Source of the DNA: Lachnospiraceae bacterium | Lineage (GTDB): Bacteria > Bacillota > Clostridia > Lachnospirales > Lachnospiraceae | NCBI GenBank assembly: GCA_030825115.1 | Contig: JAPJQL010000041.1 | Span: forward strand, 1-31,437 | Direction of reading: 5' to 3' | DNA length: 31,437 bases | Shown here: positions 22,838 to 31,218 of the stretch, in pieces | How positions within the stretch are numbered: position 1 is the first letter of the stretch | Layout of the letters: each line of letters opens with the position of its first letter | Position numbers and translations under genes: made by a program | The notes under the pieces: generated by a model | Databases searched by the model: none | Told to the model about the DNA's origin: nothing | The model's input: only the letters and a program-made list of their open reading frames with translations

Positions 22838-24757
22838 TTATGAAAAACGTAAAATCGCGGTTCCATAAGCCGGAAGTGGAAGCGAGATGGACCAGTCCAG
22901 CCCGTCGCATTCTTTTTTCACGGCTTTATATACCGGAGCCTTACTTCCCGTTTTGTAAGCGCCATGCTGATTGTCCAGTAAAAGCGTGTAATTTCCGCGT
23001 TTTGGAACGCCCAGCCGGTACTCTGGCCGGTCGACAGGCGTGAAGTTTACCACGAAGATCAGACTCTGCCTGCGGTTCTTTGCATAGCGGATAAAACTGA
23101 AGATACTGCGTTCCCCATCGTTGGCATTGATCCATTGGAAGCCATCCCAATCGTCGTCCGATTCGTATAAAGCCGGATATTTTTGATAAATATGTAACAA
23201 ATCTTTTACATAATTTTGCAGGCTTCCATGCTGCTCTTCACCGGTCAGATGCCAGTCCAGCGCGACCTTTTCATCCCATTCGTGGAGCTGTCCGAAGTCC
23301 TGTCCCATGAACAGGAGCTTTTTGCCCGGATGTCCGAACATGAAGGTGTAGCCGGCTTTTAAGTTGGCAAATTTGTCTTCGTAAAGTCCCGGCATCTTGT
23401 TGATCATGGAACATTTCAGGTGAACCACCTCATCATGGGAGAGCACCAGGATAAAATTCTCACTGGTAAAGTAGGTCAGCCCGAATGTCATCTTGTTGTG
23501 GTTAAATTTGCGGAAATAGGGGTCTAACTTCATATATTCCAAAAAGTCGTGCATCCAGCCCATGTTCCATTTGAAGGTGAAGCCCAGCCCGCCTTTCTCC
23601 GGCTCATGGGTGACGAGCGGCCATGCGGTGGATTCTTCCGCAATAACCATCGCGCCTTTTCCGCGTTCTTTTACTGCCGAGTTCAGATGGCGGAAGAAGT
23701 CGATCGCTTCCAGGTTCTGGTTCCCTCCGTACTGGTTGGGAATCCACTGTCCGTCCTCCCTGCCGTAGTCCAGATAAAGCATGGACGCCACCGCATCCAC
23801 CCGCAGCCCGTCCACATGGAACTGGTCCACCCAGTAGAGGGCATTGGCGATCAGGAAATTGGCAACTTCATTTTTCGCATAATCAAATACTTTGGTTCCC
23901 CAGTCCGGGTGTTCGCCCTTGCGCGGGTCGGCATACTCATAGAGCGGCTGCCCGTCAAAGTCGGCAAGCCCGTGCGCGTCCTTTGGAAAATGCGCCGGCA
24001 CCCAGTCCAAAATCACGCCGATGCCCTTTTTATGCAGGTAGTTGACAAAGTACATGAAGTCCTCCGGCGTGCCGTAACGGGAGGTGGGGGCATAGTATCC
24101 GGTCACCTGATAGCCCCAGGAACCGTCGAAGGGATGTTCTGCAATGCCCATCAGCTCCACATGGGTGTAACCCATCTCTTTTACATAGGCAGCAAGCTCA
24201 TGCGCGGCTTCCTGGTATGTATAAAATCCGTCTCTCTCCGGCCGGTTTGTCTTTTTCCAGGAACCGATGTGAACTTCGTAGATGCTCATGGCCCCGGTTT
24301 TTGGGTCGGATTCCAGACGTCGCTTCATCCATGCGTCGTCGCTCCATGAAAAGCCGGAGATATCGGCTGTGATGGAGGCGGTGCCTGGACGGTACTCCGC
24401 ATACTGTGCGTATGGGTCTGCTTTAAACAGCATCTTTCCCGATGTTGTGGTGATCACAAATTTGTACAGTTCCCCCGTTCCCAGCCCGGGAACGAAGGCC
24501 TCGTAGATGCCGGAAGTCTCCAGGACCTCCATCGGATTCGCCTCCGGATTCCAGTCGTTGAAATCCCCTACTACGCTGACCTCCTCTGCGTGCGGCGCCC
24601 ACACGGCAAAATAAATTCCCTTTTTCCCCTTGTAAGTCACAGGATGAGCACCCAGCTTGTTGTAAATCTCGTAATGAGTTCCGTTGCCAAAAAGATAACG
24701 GTCCACATCCGTGATCAAGCCGGTGCCGGCCTGTGCTTTCTTTTGTCTGCCAGCCAT
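22838..24757 (-). CDS. glgB: 1,4-alpha-glucan branching enzyme
   Basis: This 639-residue enzyme makes alpha-1,6 branches in glycogen. It has an N-terminal CBM48-type domain (about 30-125, with GIYFAVWAPHAEEVSVVGDFN) and a GH13 barrel. The catalytic residues are visible: nucleophile Asp321 in GLRVDAVASM, acid Glu374 in VIAEESTAW, and the third Asp in LSHDEVVH. The family-typical ...SMLYLDYGR and YGGNQNLEAI follow the nucleophile. The length matches the short Firmicute GlgB form. It starts 3 bases after the stop of the GH13 gene, whose last codons contain its GGGAGG ribosome site, so the two are co-translated. No clear terminator is seen after the stop. Confidence 0.96.
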   Translation of the reverse strand: MAGRQKKAQAGTGLITDVDRYLFGNGTHYEIYNKLGAHPVTYKGKKGIYFAVWAPHAEEVSVVGDFNDWNPEANPMEVLETSGIYEAFVPGLGTGELYKFVITTTSGKMLFKADPYAQYAEYRPGTASITADISGFSWSDDAWMKRRLESDPKTGAMSIYEVHIGSWKKTNRPERDGFYTYQEAAHELAAYVKEMGYTHVELMGIAEHPFDGSWGYQVTGYYAPTSRYGTPEDFMYFVNYLHKKGIGVILDWVPAHFPKDAHGLADFDGQPLYEYADPRKGEHPDWGTKVFDYAKNEVANFLIANALYWVDQFHVDGLRVDAVASMLYLDYGREDGQWIPNQYGGNQNLEAIDFFRHLNSAVKERGKGAMVIAEESTAWPLVTHEPEKGGLGFTFKWNMGWMHDFLEYMKLDPYFRKFNHNKMTFGLTYFTSENFILVLSHDEVVHLKCSMINKMPGLYEDKFANLKAGYTFMFGHPGKKLLFMGQDFGQLHEWDEKVALDWHLTGEEQHGSLQNYVKDLLHIYQKYPALYESDDDWDGFQWINANDGERSIFSFIRYAKNRRQSLIFVVNFTPVDRPEYRLGVPKRGNYTLLLDNQHGAYKTGSKAPVYKAVKKECDGLDWSISLPLPAYGTAILRFS

Positions 24758-24760
24758 AGG

Positions 24761-26095
24761 TTATTCCTCCCTGATCTTCAGGACAACACCAGTGTTGCCC
24801 GGTAATGGTAGTACAAGTCTGCCGTTCTCAATTGGCAAGATGGAACCATCCATCAGATTTTCTGCTTCAGAGGCATGGAGTGGAACCTGGATGCTGCATA
24901 CTGCCTCGTCGTCATCATTGTTCAGCACAGTTACCGCAATGGAATGCTCTCCATAGCGGGCATATGCGTACTGCCGGTTGGTCAGCAAAAGCTCCTGATA
25001 CCGTCCCCTGTGAAACTCGGGATGGTCCCTGTGGATCTTAGCCGCCTTTTTGATAAACTCCGTCAGCTCCGTGTTAAGCTTTGGCGCGTCGGCAATCGGG
25101 ATGCAGGGGCGAAGTTCTGCGTCGCTGAATTTGCTCCTCATGCCTTCGACGCCCCATTCCCCTCCGTAGTAGACGGACGGGATGCCCGGAAGCGTAAAGA
25201 GGAGCAGATAAGCCAGCCCCAGATGCTCTTTTCGCTGTAACTTGCTGGCAATCCGGTTTTCATCGTGATTATCCAAAAAGGTGTACAGATCCCTGCCGAT
25301 GGCTTCTAACCGTTTTACATTGTGGGCAATCTCAAAAAAATTGTGGTCGTTCAGCCCGGAATACAGGCTTTTATGTAGCTCGTAGTTGGTAACGGAGTGA
25401 AGCATCTCACTGTTCACCCAACGGCTGTATTCGCCGTGGATGACTTCGCCCATCAGCCAGAAATCCTCCTTCATCGTCGTGGTCTGCGCCCGCATCTCCT
25501 TCATAAACTGGAAATCCAGCACATTGGCACAGTCGAGGCGGATGCCGTCGATATCAAAGGTGTCGATCCAGAAGCGGATGACATCGAATAGATACTGCTG
25601 GACCTCAGGATTCTGGAGATTCAGGCAGGGAAGTTCGAAATGACCCTGCCACGCATCGTATCCGAAGGAATCCCCCAGCGGGCTGTTCCATCCAAAATTC
25701 ACGCCGCGGTACCAGCCGCAGTAAGGAGAGGCTTCGCGCCGCTCCTGGATATCACGGAAGGCAAAAAATTCGCGGCCGGTGTGGTTGAACACGCCGTCTA
25801 CAACCACCCGGATATCTGCTTCGTGGCACTGGCGGACAAACTTTGCAAATCCTTCATTGTCGCCTAAGCGGCGGTCCACCAGCTTGTAATCCCTGGTATC
25901 ATAGCCATGTGAGGAGGATTCAAACAGCGGTCCGATATAGACTGCGCTGCATCCCAGATTCTGCATATGGGGAATCCACTGGTCCAGTTCCGGGAAACGG
26001 TCCGTAACCGTGCTTTCGGTATTCTGCATCGGCGCGCCGGTCATCCCCAGTGGATAGATGTGATAAAATACGGCTCTTTCATACCACGTGCTCAT
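24761..26095 (-). CDS. GH13 alpha-amylase-family glycosidase, cytoplasmic
   Basis: This 444-residue GH13 enzyme is likely to act on alpha-1,4-linked glucans or maltodextrins inside the cell, as it has no signal peptide. The (beta/alpha)8 motifs are in order: DGVFNHTG (region I), GIRLDCAN (region II, nucleophile Asp188), GEVIHGEY (region III, acid Glu217) and DNHDENR (region IV, Asp278). It is shorter than neopullulanases and lacks an obvious N-terminal domain, so it fits the small cyclomaltodextrinase/maltogenic-amylase-like clade. AGGAGG precedes its ATG. It is co-operonic with glgB, which suggests a role in glycogen or maltodextrin turnover. The product range cannot be determined here. Confidence 0.92.
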   Translation of the reverse strand: MSTWYERAVFYHIYPLGMTGAPMQNTESTVTDRFPELDQWIPHMQNLGCSAVYIGPLFESSSHGYDTRDYKLVDRRLGDNEGFAKFVRQCHEADIRVVVDGVFNHTGREFFAFRDIQERREASPYCGWYRGVNFGWNSPLGDSFGYDAWQGHFELPCLNLQNPEVQQYLFDVIRFWIDTFDIDGIRLDCANVLDFQFMKEMRAQTTTMKEDFWLMGEVIHGEYSRWVNSEMLHSVTNYELHKSLYSGLNDHNFFEIAHNVKRLEAIGRDLYTFLDNHDENRIASKLQRKEHLGLAYLLLFTLPGIPSVYYGGEWGVEGMRSKFSDAELRPCIPIADAPKLNTELTEFIKKAAKIHRDHPEFHRGRYQELLLTNRQYAYARYGEHSIAVTVLNNDDDEAVCSIQVPLHASEAENLMDGSILPIENGRLVLPLPGNTGVVLKIREE

Positions 26096-26128
26096 AACAA
26101 ATGTCCTCCTGATGTGTCCATGATGAGT

Positions 26129-26344
26129 TCAGAGCTCCTCTAACAGCTTGAAGCGTCTGAGTAAAAACTGATACCGAAGCTGTGCGGCATTCAACTCATA
26201 GATATAGCAGTCGATCAACGTCGGGTCCACCACCTGCTCGAAATGGTTTCTTGCGGATTCGATGGTAAGCCTGGTCCTGTCGATCTCTGCCCGCAGGTCC
26301 AGATTCTCCGGCGCTGCGTGCGGTTTCCTTTTTCTGAAAAACAT
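26129..26344 (-). CDS. DUF2508 (YaaL-like) small protein
   Basis: This 71-residue basic and helical protein resembles the YaaL/DUF2508 family of Firmicutes in size, in the N-terminal F-RKR patch and in the motif LIDCYIYELNAAQLRYQFLLRRFK. The function of the family is unknown. I start it at 26344 (MFFRKRKP) because AGGAG is 9 bases upstream; the ATG at 26353 directly abuts the AGGAG. It is unusual to find this gene, usually next to recR or dnaX, in front of glycogen genes. A TATAAT-like box (26396-26401) lies upstream, without a good -35. Confidence 0.75.
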   Translation of the reverse strand: MFFRKRKPHAAPENLDLRAEIDRTRLTIESARNHFEQVVDPTLIDCYIYELNAAQLRYQFLLRRFKLLEEL

Positions 26345-26407
26345 GGCAGTCATCTCCTGAATTTGATAACCATAGTATTGGAGAAAAAGGAAAAAATTAT
26401 ACCGGCC

Positions 26408-26740
26408 TTAGTTGCGGTACAGGGATTTCTGAACCAGAAACCCCAGCTCCATCAGCTTGCGCGTGCTGTCCTCCAACGTCAGATGGTAATAATTCGAGGT
26501 GCCTAACTTCCGGGCTTCCACAAGACCCGAGTCTTTCAAAATCTTCAGGTGATGGGAGATCGCGGGCCGGGAAAGATTGGTTTTGCAGGTGATCTCGTTG
26601 ACGTTCAATCCCTGCTCCGGTCCGCTCTGCAGGGCCTGGCTGAGCAGTTCGATAATCGTTAAACGAACCTCATCACCCAGCGCGATAAATAAAGGCATGC
26701 AGTCGTGGAACTGCTTCTGCAGATCGTTGCCGGATTCCAT
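26408..26740 (-). CDS. ArsR-family winged-helix transcriptional regulator
   Basis: This 110-residue dimeric-type regulator has the ArsR helix-turn-helix: LSRPAISHHLKILKDSGLVEARKLGTSNYY (quoted in part; recognition helix about 55-68). The metal-sensing motif of true ArsR/SmtB proteins (ELCVCDL) is not present at the expected place; GLNVNEITCKTN is found instead. It is therefore probably not a metal sensor. GGAGG lies at good spacing before the ATG. Its promoter carries an inverted repeat exactly between -35 and -10, which suggests autorepression. The downstream DUF2508/GH13/glgB genes lie on the same strand within 64 bases, so it may also control them. Confidence 0.9.
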   Translation of the reverse strand: MESGNDLQKQFHDCMPLFIALGDEVRLTIIELLSQALQSGPEQGLNVNEITCKTNLSRPAISHHLKILKDSGLVEARKLGTSNYYHLTLEDSTRKLMELGFLVQKSLYRN

Positions 26741-26776
26741 GAGAACCTCCTTGGTTTAAAAATTTGAACTAAGTAC

Positions 26777-26805
26777 AGTTTACCACTAAACACTGGTAAC
26801 GTCAA
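26777..26805 (-). promoter_or_regulatory. Promoter of the ArsR-family gene with operator in the spacer
   Basis: On the minus strand TTGACG (26800-26805) and TAAACT (26777-26782) are 17 bases apart. Inside lies the inverted repeat TTACCA-N8-TGGTAA (26780-26799), spanning nearly the whole spacer. A protein bound there would exclude RNA polymerase. Confidence 0.65.
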
Positions 26806-26859
26806 CCAAAGAAATTATCAGAAACATGTTTGTTTTCGTCAATTTGCATGAAGAAGTGA

Positions 26860-26906
26860 CAAAAATCCCCCGAAAGGAATTCTGCTTTGAATTCCCTTCG
26901 GGGGAT
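26860..26906 (-). terminator. Intrinsic terminator of the PTS gene
   Basis: An 18-bp stem (26865-26882 with 26889-26906, one mismatch) with a 6-base loop is followed on the minus strand by TTTTT. It lies 27 bases after the stop codon of the PTS permease. Confidence 0.93.
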
Positions 26907-26932
26907 GCCATAGTTTGTGTATCAGAACCGGA

Positions 26933-28399
26933 TTACAGCATCTTCTTCATGGCGTCAGCCACGAACTGAACTTTAGTTCCGACGATAACCTGTACGGAGG
27001 TCTTGCTTGGGCGGATAATGCCGGCAATTCCTGCAGATTTGATCTTTTTCTCGTCTACCATGGTGTAATCTTTGATCTCCATACGGAGACGGGTGATGCA
27101 GTTGTCAAGAGAGGTTACGTTCTCTTTGCCGCCAAGACCTTCCAGGATGATGGCTGCCACACCGTCAAAATCGCTGGTGTCCAGAACTACGTTCATCTCG
27201 TCTTCGTCGTCGTCTTCACGTCCCGGAGTCTTTAAGTCAAATGTGGTAATCGCAAAGCGGAATACTACATAAAATACAACAAATGCAGCAATGCCTAACG
27301 GAAGGATCATCCAGGTCTTCTGAGCAGCCGGAAGGGATGCAGAGAAGATCAGGTCGGTAAGGCCTGCAGAGAAAGAGAAGCCTCCGCGGAAACCAACCAG
27401 CACGGTAATAACGGTGAAGATACCATAAAGCAGTGCGTAGATCAGGTACAGTACAGGAGCAAGGAACATGAAACCAAACTCAAACGGCTCGGTAACGCCG
27501 CAGATGAAGGAACAAACTGCTGCGGATGCAACAAGACCGATGGCTACTTTCTTTTTATTGCTCTTTGCGGTATGTATCATAGCAAGCGCTGCGCCCGGGA
27601 TACCGAACATCATACATGGGAAGAAACCGGACATATACATGCCAAGGCTCCAGTTTACATTTGCGGAGGTATCGCCGGCCCAGAAGTGGGACAGGTCGCC
27701 AAGTCCGATCGTGTCAAACCAGAATACGTTGTTCAGTGCGTGGTGCAGACCGGTTGGGATCAGCAAACGGTTCAGGAATGCGTAGATACCTGCGCCGACT
27801 GCGTCCAGACTTACGATCGCGTTGCCGACTGCGACAAGCGCGCCGAAGATGATCGGCCATACAAACAGCAGAACTGCTGCCGCTACGATGGAGATCACTG
27901 CGGTAATGATAGCAACACAGCGTTTGCCCGAGAAGAATGACAGCCAGTCGGGAAGCTTGGTGTTCTTAAAGTGGTTGTAGCAGGTAGCGCCGATGATACC
28001 GGCGATAATACCGATAAATGCATTTTCAATCTTGCCAAATGCGAGGACAGAGTTTGCGTTCTCTGCAACAGAAGGCATAATGGTTGTGACAACGCCAGGG
28101 TTTAACAGCTTGGTCATCATCAGCCAGGATACGAGACCGGCCAGACCGGCAGTACCGTCTTTGTCATCGGCCATGCCGACAGCCACGCCGATTGCGAACA
28201 GCCACGCCATATTGTCGATCAGCGCGCCGCCTGCTTTTACCAGGAAGAAACCGAGGATTGCCTTAAAGCCGACAATATCACCACCCTGCATAACGTGCGG
28301 TGACAATGCGTATCCGATACCCATCAGGATACCACAGATGGGAAGGGTAGCAACCGGAAGCATCAGGGACTTACCTAGTTTTTGCAAATACTTCATCAT
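26933..28399 (-). CDS. PTS permease EIICB, GlcNAc/glucose type (NagE-like)
   Basis: This 488-residue membrane permease imports and phosphorylates a hexose or amino sugar. The EIIC part (about 1-380) has many hydrophobic segments and family landmarks: NRLLIPTGLHHALNN (quoted in full to 15 residues), GMYMSGFFPCMMFGIPGAA and GVTEPFEFGFMF. A linker with KTPGRED and an acidic DDDEDE run leads to EIIB, whose phosphorylated residue is Cys434 in DNCITRLR. There is no fused EIIA domain. KTPGRED and overall similarity favour the GlcNAc transporter NagE over PtsG. I start at 28399 (MMKYLQKLG) after AGGAGG; the longer frame lacks a ribosome site. It is monocistronic, with its own promoter and terminator. 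Confidence 0.92.
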   Translation of the reverse strand: MMKYLQKLGKSLMLPVATLPICGILMGIGYALSPHVMQGGDIVGFKAILGFFLVKAGGALIDNMAWLFAIGVAVGMADDKDGTAGLAGLVSWLMMTKLLNPGVVTTIMPSVAENANSVLAFGKIENAFIGIIAGIIGATCYNHFKNTKLPDWLSFFSGKRCVAIITAVISIVAAAVLLFVWPIIFGALVAVGNAIVSLDAVGAGIYAFLNRLLIPTGLHHALNNVFWFDTIGLGDLSHFWAGDTSANVNWSLGMYMSGFFPCMMFGIPGAALAMIHTAKSNKKKVAIGLVASAAVCSFICGVTEPFEFGFMFLAPVLYLIYALLYGIFTVITVLVGFRGGFSFSAGLTDLIFSASLPAAQKTWMILPLGIAAFVVFYVVFRFAITTFDLKTPGREDDDEDEMNVVLDTSDFDGVAAIILEGLGGKENVTSLDNCITRLRMEIKDYTMVDEKKIKSAGIAGIIRPSKTSVQVIVGTKVQFVADAMKKML

Positions 28400-28548
28400 A
28401 GAAAAATTCCTCCTTTTTTTGATTACCTGCATAAGCAGACAAGTTGAGAATTTTGTCGAAAATTGTCCGTTTTTTCTCTAAAAGTTTGAATAATGGACAA
28501 AACTTTTTTCTGAAAAACCCCCTCGGAACAAATTTCCAACTTACACCT
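28400..28548 (-). other. Long 5' leader of the PTS gene
   Basis: The predicted transcript start near 28542 leaves a leader of about 140 bases. It contains the inverted pair TTGTCC (28463-28468) / GGACAA (28495-28500), a smaller AATTTT-GTCG-AAAATT palindrome, and a G-rich block near 28521-28526 (GAGGGGG on the minus strand). PTS leaders in Firmicutes often carry antiterminator targets. I cannot show a terminator/antiterminator pair here. Confidence 0.3.
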
Positions 28549-28577
28549 ATCATATTAGCAAATAATAGAAAAGTCAA
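28549..28577 (-). promoter_or_regulatory. Sigma-A promoter of the PTS gene
   Basis: On the minus strand TTGACT (28572-28577) and TATGAT (28549-28554) are 17 bases apart in AT-rich DNA. Between this and the divergent promoter at 28679 (about 28578-28678) I see only AT-rich sequence and a weak ACGG-AAAA-CCGT hairpin. Confidence 0.75.
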
Positions 28578-28678
28578 TAGATTTTATTTAGAATTATTTT
28601 ATAAAAACTTTATATTTACACAAAATAACGGAAAACCGTCTGTTTTTTGTACAAGTATAAATTTTTCTGAAAAAGGGA

Positions 28679-28707
28679 TTGACAGGCTGGAAGAAAATGT
28701 GCATAAT
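28679..28707 (+). promoter_or_regulatory. Sigma-A promoter of the Tad pilus operon
   Basis: TTGACA (28679-28684) and CATAAT (28702-28707) are 17 bases apart. It precedes the prepilin peptidase gene. The expected start at about 28713-28715 is within 10 bases of the ATG at 28722. Confidence 0.7.
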
Positions 28708-28721
28708 GGAGAAACAATCAG

Positions 28722-29381
28722 ATGCCTGTTCCGGGCAGCTTGATTCTGTTTCATATCAGCTTTGCGGCAGAGAGTTTTTGTGTTTTATGTTTTGCTCTGC
28801 TTCAGAGTCAGCCATTTCGGCGATTGGTTCTATTTGGATTTTTTAACGGAAAGAGGGGTGAGTTTGCTTTTCGGATCATTATTTTGTGTGTGATTCTGCT
28901 GGCTGCAGGAGTGTCGGATTTTCGCTGCCGCAAGGTGTATAACGGTTGGCTGTTCATGGGGATGGCGGCGGGCGTTATCTTTTGGGGGACGGAATTTCTG
29001 CTTCCGGCGGGAATTGTGCTGGTTCCGTCTTTTCTTTTGTTCCGCCTTCGCCTTATGGGGGCGGGAGATGCAAAGCTCATGGCGCTGATTGCCGGCTATC
29101 TGGGGATTGATGCCGGGATTGAGGCGATTGGCGCGGGGCTTTTGGCCGGAGCAGCCTGGTCGTTGTGCAGGTTATTGCATGACAGGGACCTTCGGGTCCG
29201 TCTTATGTATCTGACCGTCTATTTCAGACGGGTATTCCTTTCAAGGATGATAACAGCATATGAGATGCCGTCGCGTGAGGATGGCAGAGAGCAGGTACCG
29301 CTGGCAACATGCCTGGCGGTCGGAACGTACCTGTATCTTCTGCTATCCCGGGTTGGCGGCAGTGGAAAGGGGATTTTATGA
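28722..29381 (+). CDS. Type IV prepilin peptidase of a Tad/Flp pilus locus (TadV/CpaA-like)
   Basis: This membrane aspartic protease would cleave prepilin leaders. The two catalytic aspartates are visible: Asp in GVSDFRCRKVYN (first motif) and Asp in MGAGDAKLMALIAG (the GxGDxK motif). Several hydrophobic segments lie around them, beginning at about residue 50. The frame gives up to 219 residues, longer than the usual 120-170 for TadV. The ATG at 28722 has GGAG ten bases upstream, but the predicted transcript start falls between that GGAG and the ATG. Either translation is nearly leaderless, the promoter call is off, or the real start is an internal TTG. Its stop overlaps the next gene as ATGA. 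Confidence 0.82.
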   Translation: MPVPGSLILFHISFAAESFCVLCFALLQSQPFRRLVLFGFFNGKRGEFAFRIIILCVILLAAGVSDFRCRKVYNGWLFMGMAAGVIFWGTEFLLPAGIVLVPSFLLFRLRLMGAGDAKLMALIAGYLGIDAGIEAIGAGLLAGAAWSLCRLLHDRDLRVRLMYLTVYFRRVFLSRMITAYEMPSREDGREQVPLATCLAVGTYLYLLLSRVGGSGKGIL

Positions 29382-30388
29382 AACGGATTATGGCAGTTTA
29401 TGACGTAGACCCGTTTTATGCGGATAAGTTTGCCGAATTTGCCAACCAAAAGGAAAAAACGCCGTTTACGGCGGTGGCTTTCAGCAGCATCGGAAGGCTG
29501 AAAGCTTATACGGAGCAGCAGCCGGTGGAGCTTTTGCTGGTGGGAGACGATGTGGAAAAAAGTGAGCTGGACCAGCTTTCGGTCGGCCAGGTCATCCGGC
29601 TGAGTGAGACGGGAATAGCGCTGGATGACGGGATGCCGACGGTTTATAAATACCAGCCCTCCGACGATGTGCTGCGGGAGGTGATGGCCTGCTATCAGGT
29701 TCATCCTGAGCCGGTCAGCATGACGGTGGTGGGGACGAAGAGCACGGTGGTGGGAATCTATTCTCCGGTCAGCCGCTGCGGTAAGACCGGGTTTGCTCTT
29801 ACGATGGGACAGGTGCTTGCCAGGGAGTCAAAGACGCTTTACATCAGTCTGGAAGAAAACTCAGGACTTTCCAGGCTTACAGGGACCGAGTATCAGGGGA
29901 GCCTGTCGGATCTGTTATACTATTTCCGCCAGGGGCAGTACAGCGGGATGCGCCTGAGCGCAGTCACCTACAGCCTGGGAAGCCTTGATTATGTGCCTCC
30001 GGTTACGTATGCGGAGGATCTGGCAGATGTCCGGGCAGAGGAGCTGGAGCTTCTGGTTGCGAGGATAGCAGCAGACCGGAAGTATGAGGTGATCTTACTG
30101 GATCTCGGGCAGTTTGGAAGGGGCGTGGAGAAGCTTCTGGAGCTGTGTGACATGGTCTATGTGCCTGTGAAAGAAGATTGTGTGTCCACAGCGAGGCTGG
30201 AAGAGTGGAAGCAGTATCTCGATGCCTCCGGCAGGGGACGGTTGTGGGAGCGGATGAAGATGGTCAAGCTGCCGGTGCCGGGCGCGCGGACGCCGGCAGA
30301 AGCGTGGCTGGAACACCTGCTCTGGGGAGAAGTGGGAGATTTTGTACGATGTATGTTGAAAGGACAGGACACGGAATGGAGACATTAA
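29378..30388 (+). CDS. TadZ/CpaE-like pilus assembly protein (deviant MinD-type ATPase)
   Basis: This 336-residue protein probably places the Tad pilus machine in the cell. Its N-terminal region (about 1-125) looks receiver-like (FMKRIMAVYDVDPFYADKF, then VELLLVGDDVE). A MinD/ParA-type ATPase domain follows, with a deviant Walker A SPVSRCGKTG (Lys136) and VILLDLGQFG in the Walker B position. It lacks a classical KGGxGKT loop, as TadZ proteins often do. I start at 29378 (MKRIMAVYD) because AAAGGGG precedes it and it overlaps the prepilin peptidase stop; a longer frame from 29309 has no support. The next gene overlaps its end by 13 bases. Confidence 0.82.
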   Translation: MKRIMAVYDVDPFYADKFAEFANQKEKTPFTAVAFSSIGRLKAYTEQQPVELLLVGDDVEKSELDQLSVGQVIRLSETGIALDDGMPTVYKYQPSDDVLREVMACYQVHPEPVSMTVVGTKSTVVGIYSPVSRCGKTGFALTMGQVLARESKTLYISLEENSGLSRLTGTEYQGSLSDLLYYFRQGQYSGMRLSAVTYSLGSLDYVPPVTYAEDLADVRAEELELLVARIAADRKYEVILLDLGQFGRGVEKLLELCDMVYVPVKEDCVSTARLEEWKQYLDASGRGRLWERMKMVKLPVPGARTPAEAWLEHLLWGEVGDFVRCMLKGQDTEWRH

Positions 30389-31218
30389 AAGGGACACTGG
30401 AACGGCTGAAGGAGCAGGTGAGGAGGGAGATCCAGACCAGCCGCCACATAGAAGATGAGGAGCTGCTTGCCTGGATTGACCGGGCGGTGGAGGAGGAAGC
30501 CAGACGGCAGTATCTGCCGCTTAAGAGCCGGGTGGAGCTTGGACGGCGGCTGTATGACGCATTCCGGCGGCTGGACATTCTCCAGGAGCTGGTGGACGAC
30601 CCGGAGATAACAGAGATCATGGTAAATGGAAAAGACCATATCTTTGTGGAGAAGAAGGGGACTATCCGGCGCTGGGAGCAGGGGTTTGACCAGGTCGAAC
30701 AGCTGGAGGATATGATACAGCAGATCGTCAGCCGGATCAACCGGGCAGTCAATGTGGCAAATCCCATCGCCGATGCCCGTCTGCCCGACGGTTCCCGTGT
30801 GCATGTAGTGCTGCCTCCGGTGGCACTTGACGGACCGGTGGTGACGATACGTAAATTTCCGGAGCCGATTACGGCGGAAAGGCTGATTGTGCTGGGCTCA
30901 TTGACAGAAGAAGCGGCGGGATTTCTGAACCGGCTGGTAAAGGCAGGGTATAACCTGTTTATCAGCGGCGGAACCGGTTCAGGGAAGACCTCGTTTCTCA
31001 ATGCCATGTCCGGCTTCATCCCGGAAAGCGAGCGGGTCATCACCATTGAGGATTCGGCAGAACTTCAGATCCGCCAGCTTCCCAACCTGGTGCGCCTTGA
31101 GACGCGGAATGCAAACGGGGAGGGGGAGGGCGCGATTGAGATCAGCGACCTGATCCGCGCCAGTCTTCGAATGAGGCCGGAACCCCACCATTATGAAATA
31201 GTGAGGTTTAGAGCGTAA
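30376..31218 (+). pseudogene. CpaF/TadA-type secretion ATPase, interrupted at about 31180
   Basis: This is the N-terminal two thirds of a Tad pilus ATPase. It has the family's helical N-terminal domain, LVDDPEITEIMVNG, and a RIN/NPIADARLPDGSRVHVV stretch (quoted in part), Walker A GGTGSGKTS (Lys204) and the Asp box TIEDSAEL. It then reads ISDLIRASLRMRPE (Glu269). In intact proteins RMRPDRIIVGEVRG follows, giving Walker B, and another 120-150 residues. Here the frame changes to PHHYEIVRFRA and stops at 31216-31218. The tail is not CpaF-like, and the reverse strand there encodes another protein's end. The Walker B and the His box are missing, so this copy cannot work as an ATPase. The start at 30376 is preferred over 30349 on ribosome-site spacing. 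Confidence 0.85.
31177..31186. mobile_element. Probable integration junction (att site) inside cpaF/tadA
   Basis: CpaF similarity ends in the codons CCG GAA (31177-31182), and unrelated sequence follows. A serine-recombinase-like gene end lies only about 25 bases away on the opposite strand, the usual arrangement at the end of an element carrying a large serine recombinase. The other junction lies beyond the window, so the core bases cannot be fixed. Confidence 0.6.

Noticed and set aside
23549..24349. Long plus-strand open frame opposite glgB
   Set aside because: It is the antisense shadow of the GlgB coding region, with no recognisable domain or ribosome site.
26408..26740. Arsenic or metal resistance operon
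   Set aside because: The ArsR-family protein lacks the metal-binding ELCVCDL motif and no arsenic or efflux genes are nearby.
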